Made by a program: the position numbers and the translations under genes | The notes under the pieces: model-generated | What the model saw: the letters and a program-made list of their open reading frames with translations, nothing else | Told to the model about the DNA's origin: nothing | Database searches by the model: none | Shown here: positions 13,523 to 15,368 of the stretch, in pieces | Layout of the letters: each line of letters opens with the position of its first letter | Position numbering within the stretch: position 1 is the first letter of the stretch | Source of the DNA: Candidatus Gastranaerophilales bacterium | GTDB lineage: Bacteria; Cyanobacteriota; Vampirovibrionia; Gastranaerophilales; Gastranaerophilaceae | DNA length: 15,368 nt | Reading direction: 5' to 3' | Assembly (NCBI GenBank): GCA_021199975.1 | Contig: JAJQHF010000089.1 | Location: 1 to 15,368, forward strand

Positions 13523-14530
13523 ATGAGTGTTTATAAGAAAAACGGAAAATACTATTGCAGGTTTCAGCTAAACGGAGAAAGGCACCACTATTTATGCAGT
13601 GGTGCTGCTTCTCTCACTGAAGCAAAGAAACTTGAGAGTCAGTTTATGTATAAGGTACAACAGCAGCAAAACGGAGTAATACCAAAAGAATTAAAAAACA
13701 TAACCATAAACAGTTTATTTATAATGTATTTAAAGTATTCAAAAACAAATAAAAAATCTTTTAAAACAGACGTAAGCAGGGTAAAATTAATAAAACAATA
13801 TTTCGGAGAAACAACTTTAATAAGAGATATACAACCTAATAAAATTGAGAGATTTAAAGATTTTTTATTAGAGGAAGGGAGGAGTAAAGCAACGGTTAAC
13901 AGATATTTAGAGCAAATAAAAACAGCTTTTAAAATAGCAGTAGATAATGAATACATTTTAAAGAATCCTTGTAAAAACATTAAAAAATTTCCTTTAAAAA
14001 ATTACACCGTGAGATATTTAACAGAAGATGAAGAAAGCAGGTTATTTAAAACCTTACCCGATTATTTAAAGAATATAGTAATAACAGCCTTGAATACAGG
14101 TTTAAGAAAAAGTAACATATTAAATTTAAAATGGGAGCAGATAGATTTCGAGTTTCAATTTTTAGAAGTTTTAGAGAATAAAGGAAATAAGCATATAAAA
14201 TTACCTTTAAATAACACATTATTAAAACTCTTTGAGGAGATGTATAAAAATAAGAGCAGTGAATATGTATTTATAAATCCGAAAACAAGTTTACCTTATA
14301 CAGACATAAAGAAAGCTTGGACAACAGCTTTGAAGGAAGCTAAAATTGAAAACTTCAGATTTCACGATTTAAGACATACTGTAGGAACAAGATTAGCAAA
14401 AGAGAATGTACCTATAAACATTATAAAAGAAATTTTAGCTCATAGTGATATAAAAACAACAATGAGATATGTACATTGCACACAAGGAGCAAAAACGGAA
14501 GCATTAAGTAAACTCAATTCATACCATTAG
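13523..14530 (+). CDS. int: Tyrosine-family phage integrase
   Basis: A 335-residue site-specific recombinase. The N-terminal 50 residues look like an arm-binding domain (MSVYKKNGKYYCRFQLNGER). A core-binding SAM-like domain spans about 60-155, and the catalytic domain about 165-330. The active site is complete: Arg195 in NTGLRKSNIL, a lysine around 220-223, His281 and Arg284 in HDLRH, His307 in LAHSDIKTTM, and the nucleophile Tyr316 in MRYVH. It ends 64 nt from the 3' end of the tRNA-fMet gene, its evident integration target. It lies on the same strand as, and directly after, the replication operon, with no recognised promoter of its own and no terminator behind it. Confidence 0.96.
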   Translation: MSVYKKNGKYYCRFQLNGERHHYLCSGAASLTEAKKLESQFMYKVQQQQNGVIPKELKNITINSLFIMYLKYSKTNKKSFKTDVSRVKLIKQYFGETTLIRDIQPNKIERFKDFLLEEGRSKATVNRYLEQIKTAFKIAVDNEYILKNPCKNIKKFPLKNYTVRYLTEDEESRLFKTLPDYLKNIVITALNTGLRKSNILNLKWEQIDFEFQFLEVLENKGNKHIKLPLNNTLLKLFEEMYKNKSSEYVFINPKTSLPYTDIKKAWTTALKEAKIENFRFHDLRHTVGTRLAKENVPINIIKEILAHSDIKTTMRYVHCTQGAKTEALSKLNSYH

Positions 14531-14552
14531 GATTTAATTCAAAATGAAAAAC

Positions 14553-14571
14553 GGACACAAAGTGGACACAA
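14553..14571 (+). repeat. Tandem GGACACAA repeats, possible integrase arm sites
   Basis: GGACACAA occurs at 14553-14560 and 14564-14571, spaced 11 bp (about one helical turn), in the 64-bp gap between int and the tRNA. Short direct repeats beside an attachment core are typical arm-type sites for tyrosine integrases. The repeats are seen; binding is inferred. Confidence 0.45.
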
Positions 14572-14594
14572 TAAAAATCTATAACTTTTGAAAA

Positions 14595-14671
<77 letters not shown>

Positions 14672-14841
14672 ATATTTAATCTTTATCAAGCTCAAACTCG
14701 CTTAATATTTATATTATGCTCTGTAAATTTTAAAAATCAAGTAGTGTGATTTTTTATTTAAAGATAAACTATAACTACAATTACTATAGGTATAGTTGCA
14801 GCTATGGGGCATTGGAAAAATTTTTATATTAAAATTGCATT

Positions 14842-14978
14842 ATGAATATTGAAAAAATAAAAATTCCTAGATTAGATAATTTAATTGAAGCATTTTTTAT
14901 GTTTATCAAGAAGCTGGATATCAAATCGGTGAACCAAGAATAATACTTTTGCGCAAATTAGTTTCAAATTTTGAATGA
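14842..14978 (+). pseudogene. Possible frameshifted small host gene
   Basis: The frame from the ATG at 14842 (MNIEKIKIPRLDNLIEAF) stops after 33 codons. From the T6 run at 14893-14898 onward, a different frame reads like its natural continuation (YQEAGYQIGEPRIILLRK) to the TGA at 14976-14978. One extra T in the run would join them into about 45 residues. No ribosome binding site is evident. It could be decay, a sequence error or chance. Confidence 0.3.
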
Positions 14979-15157
14979 ATAAATGCGCTATTAACAGCGC
15001 AAACAACACAGAAAAAGATACAGGCAATCCACTAAATTTAAATTTACAAGAAGCAATAAATTATCATGAAGAAATATTTAATAAACATCTAACAAAACCG
15101 AATAAAAATTATGTTTTACCGCAATTTTATATGGTAAATGTATGGGCATTAAATTGA
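14975..15157 (+). CDS. Doubtful 60-residue host frame
   Basis: The ATG overlaps the stop of the preceding broken frame as ATGA, which would fit translational coupling. The product is hydrophilic, rich in Asn (LNLQEAINYHEEIFNKHL), and of no recognised family. There is no ribosome binding site, and a leftward frame overlaps its end. It may be a remnant of a longer gene. Confidence 0.25.
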   Translation: MNKCAINSANNTEKDTGNPLNLNLQEAINYHEEIFNKHLTKPNKNYVLPQFYMVNVWALN

Positions 15158-15353
15158 ATATTCTTTTTTGTCTTAACAATGCTCTTTCTAGTAAATATTC
15201 AAAATTCTCTCTTTCCTGTCCTAGATCTAATAAATATCCTGATATTTTTGTATATCTTCTTTTGCTCTGTTTATAAAGAATATTAATAATTTCTTTAATT
15301 CTATTAGAAATTATTTGTTGATGTTTTATCAATTGAGTCTGCGGAAAAATAAC
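15078..15353 (-). pseudogene. Doubtful leftward host frame, perhaps a gene remnant
   Basis: The open frame runs from a stop at 15354-15356 to a stop at 15078; only a TTG (15332) is available as a start, without a ribosome binding site. The first part is helical and protein-like (RIKEIINILYKQSKRRYTKI, then LDLGQERENFEYLLERALL). The last 25 residues look unrelated, so this may be a truncated gene whose 3' end is lost. No family recognised. Confidence 0.25.
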
Positions 15354-15368
15354 TTAGTAAAATAAAAA

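Larger units (their letters stand above)
14672..15368. other. Host flank without a confident gene
   Basis: About 700 bp beyond the tRNA. It is very AT-rich and holds short overlapping frames with poor ribosome binding sites. It also has a perfect palindrome TTTGCGCAAA (14948-14957) and a hairpin TGCGCT/AGCGCA (14984-14989 with 14996-15001) that is not followed by a T-run. It reads like intergenic or decayed sequence. Confidence 0.5.

Noticed and set aside
13639..13980. Leftward 113-codon frame opposite int
   Set aside because: It is a complement artefact of the integrase gene, with hydrophobic low-complexity composition and no start signals.
14672..14730. Promoter for tRNA-fMet (TTTACA near 14722-14727 on the minus strand)
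   Set aside because: No good -10 lies at a suitable distance; the match is not better than chance in such AT-rich DNA.

Overview
The window is the right-hand part of an integrated temperate phage with a T7-like (autographivirus-like) core, plus about 0.7 kb of host DNA. The DNA is strongly AT-rich, uses the standard bacterial code (TGA is a stop), and most gene starts have purine-rich ribosome binding sites. The host is an AT-rich bacterium that I cannot name with confidence. The only clear host gene is an initiator tRNA-fMet with an encoded CCA.

Left region (1-1411) is the lysogeny and control region. A CI/LexA-type repressor (HTH plus S24 peptidase) runs leftward and is cut by the window edge. 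It is divergent from a 53-codon early gene across a 31-bp dyad that lies on both -35 boxes. Two small leftward genes with strong ribosome binding sites follow. One encodes only 31 residues and is enclosed by a 14-bp inverted repeat. The gene-free 1152-1411 stretch holds two further dyads and is the likely control region of the rightward operon.

Middle region (1412-13301) is one tight rightward operon with many short gene overlaps. It encodes a single-subunit T7-type RNA polymerase, a gp2.5-like ssDNA-binding protein with an acidic tail ending in Phe, a RusA-like resolvase, a gp4-like primase-helicase, a family A DNA polymerase, a DNA methyltransferase-like protein, an endonuclease VII-like HNH nuclease, a gp6-like 5' nuclease and a probable dATP/dGTP diphosphohydrolase. 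Small unknown proteins lie between them, several rich in cysteine. Together these form an almost complete phage transcription and replication module.

Right end (13311-14671): a small HTH protein (probable excisionase) and a tyrosine integrase close the operon. Directly beyond lie tandem GGACACAA repeats and the 3' end of the tRNA-fMet gene on the opposite strand, the evident attachment site. No virion or lysis gene is visible, so these presumably lie left of the window. On the excised circle they would follow the integrase across attP, restoring a T7-like order of RNA polymerase, replication and structure.

Host flank (14672-15368) holds only short, doubtful or decayed reading frames.
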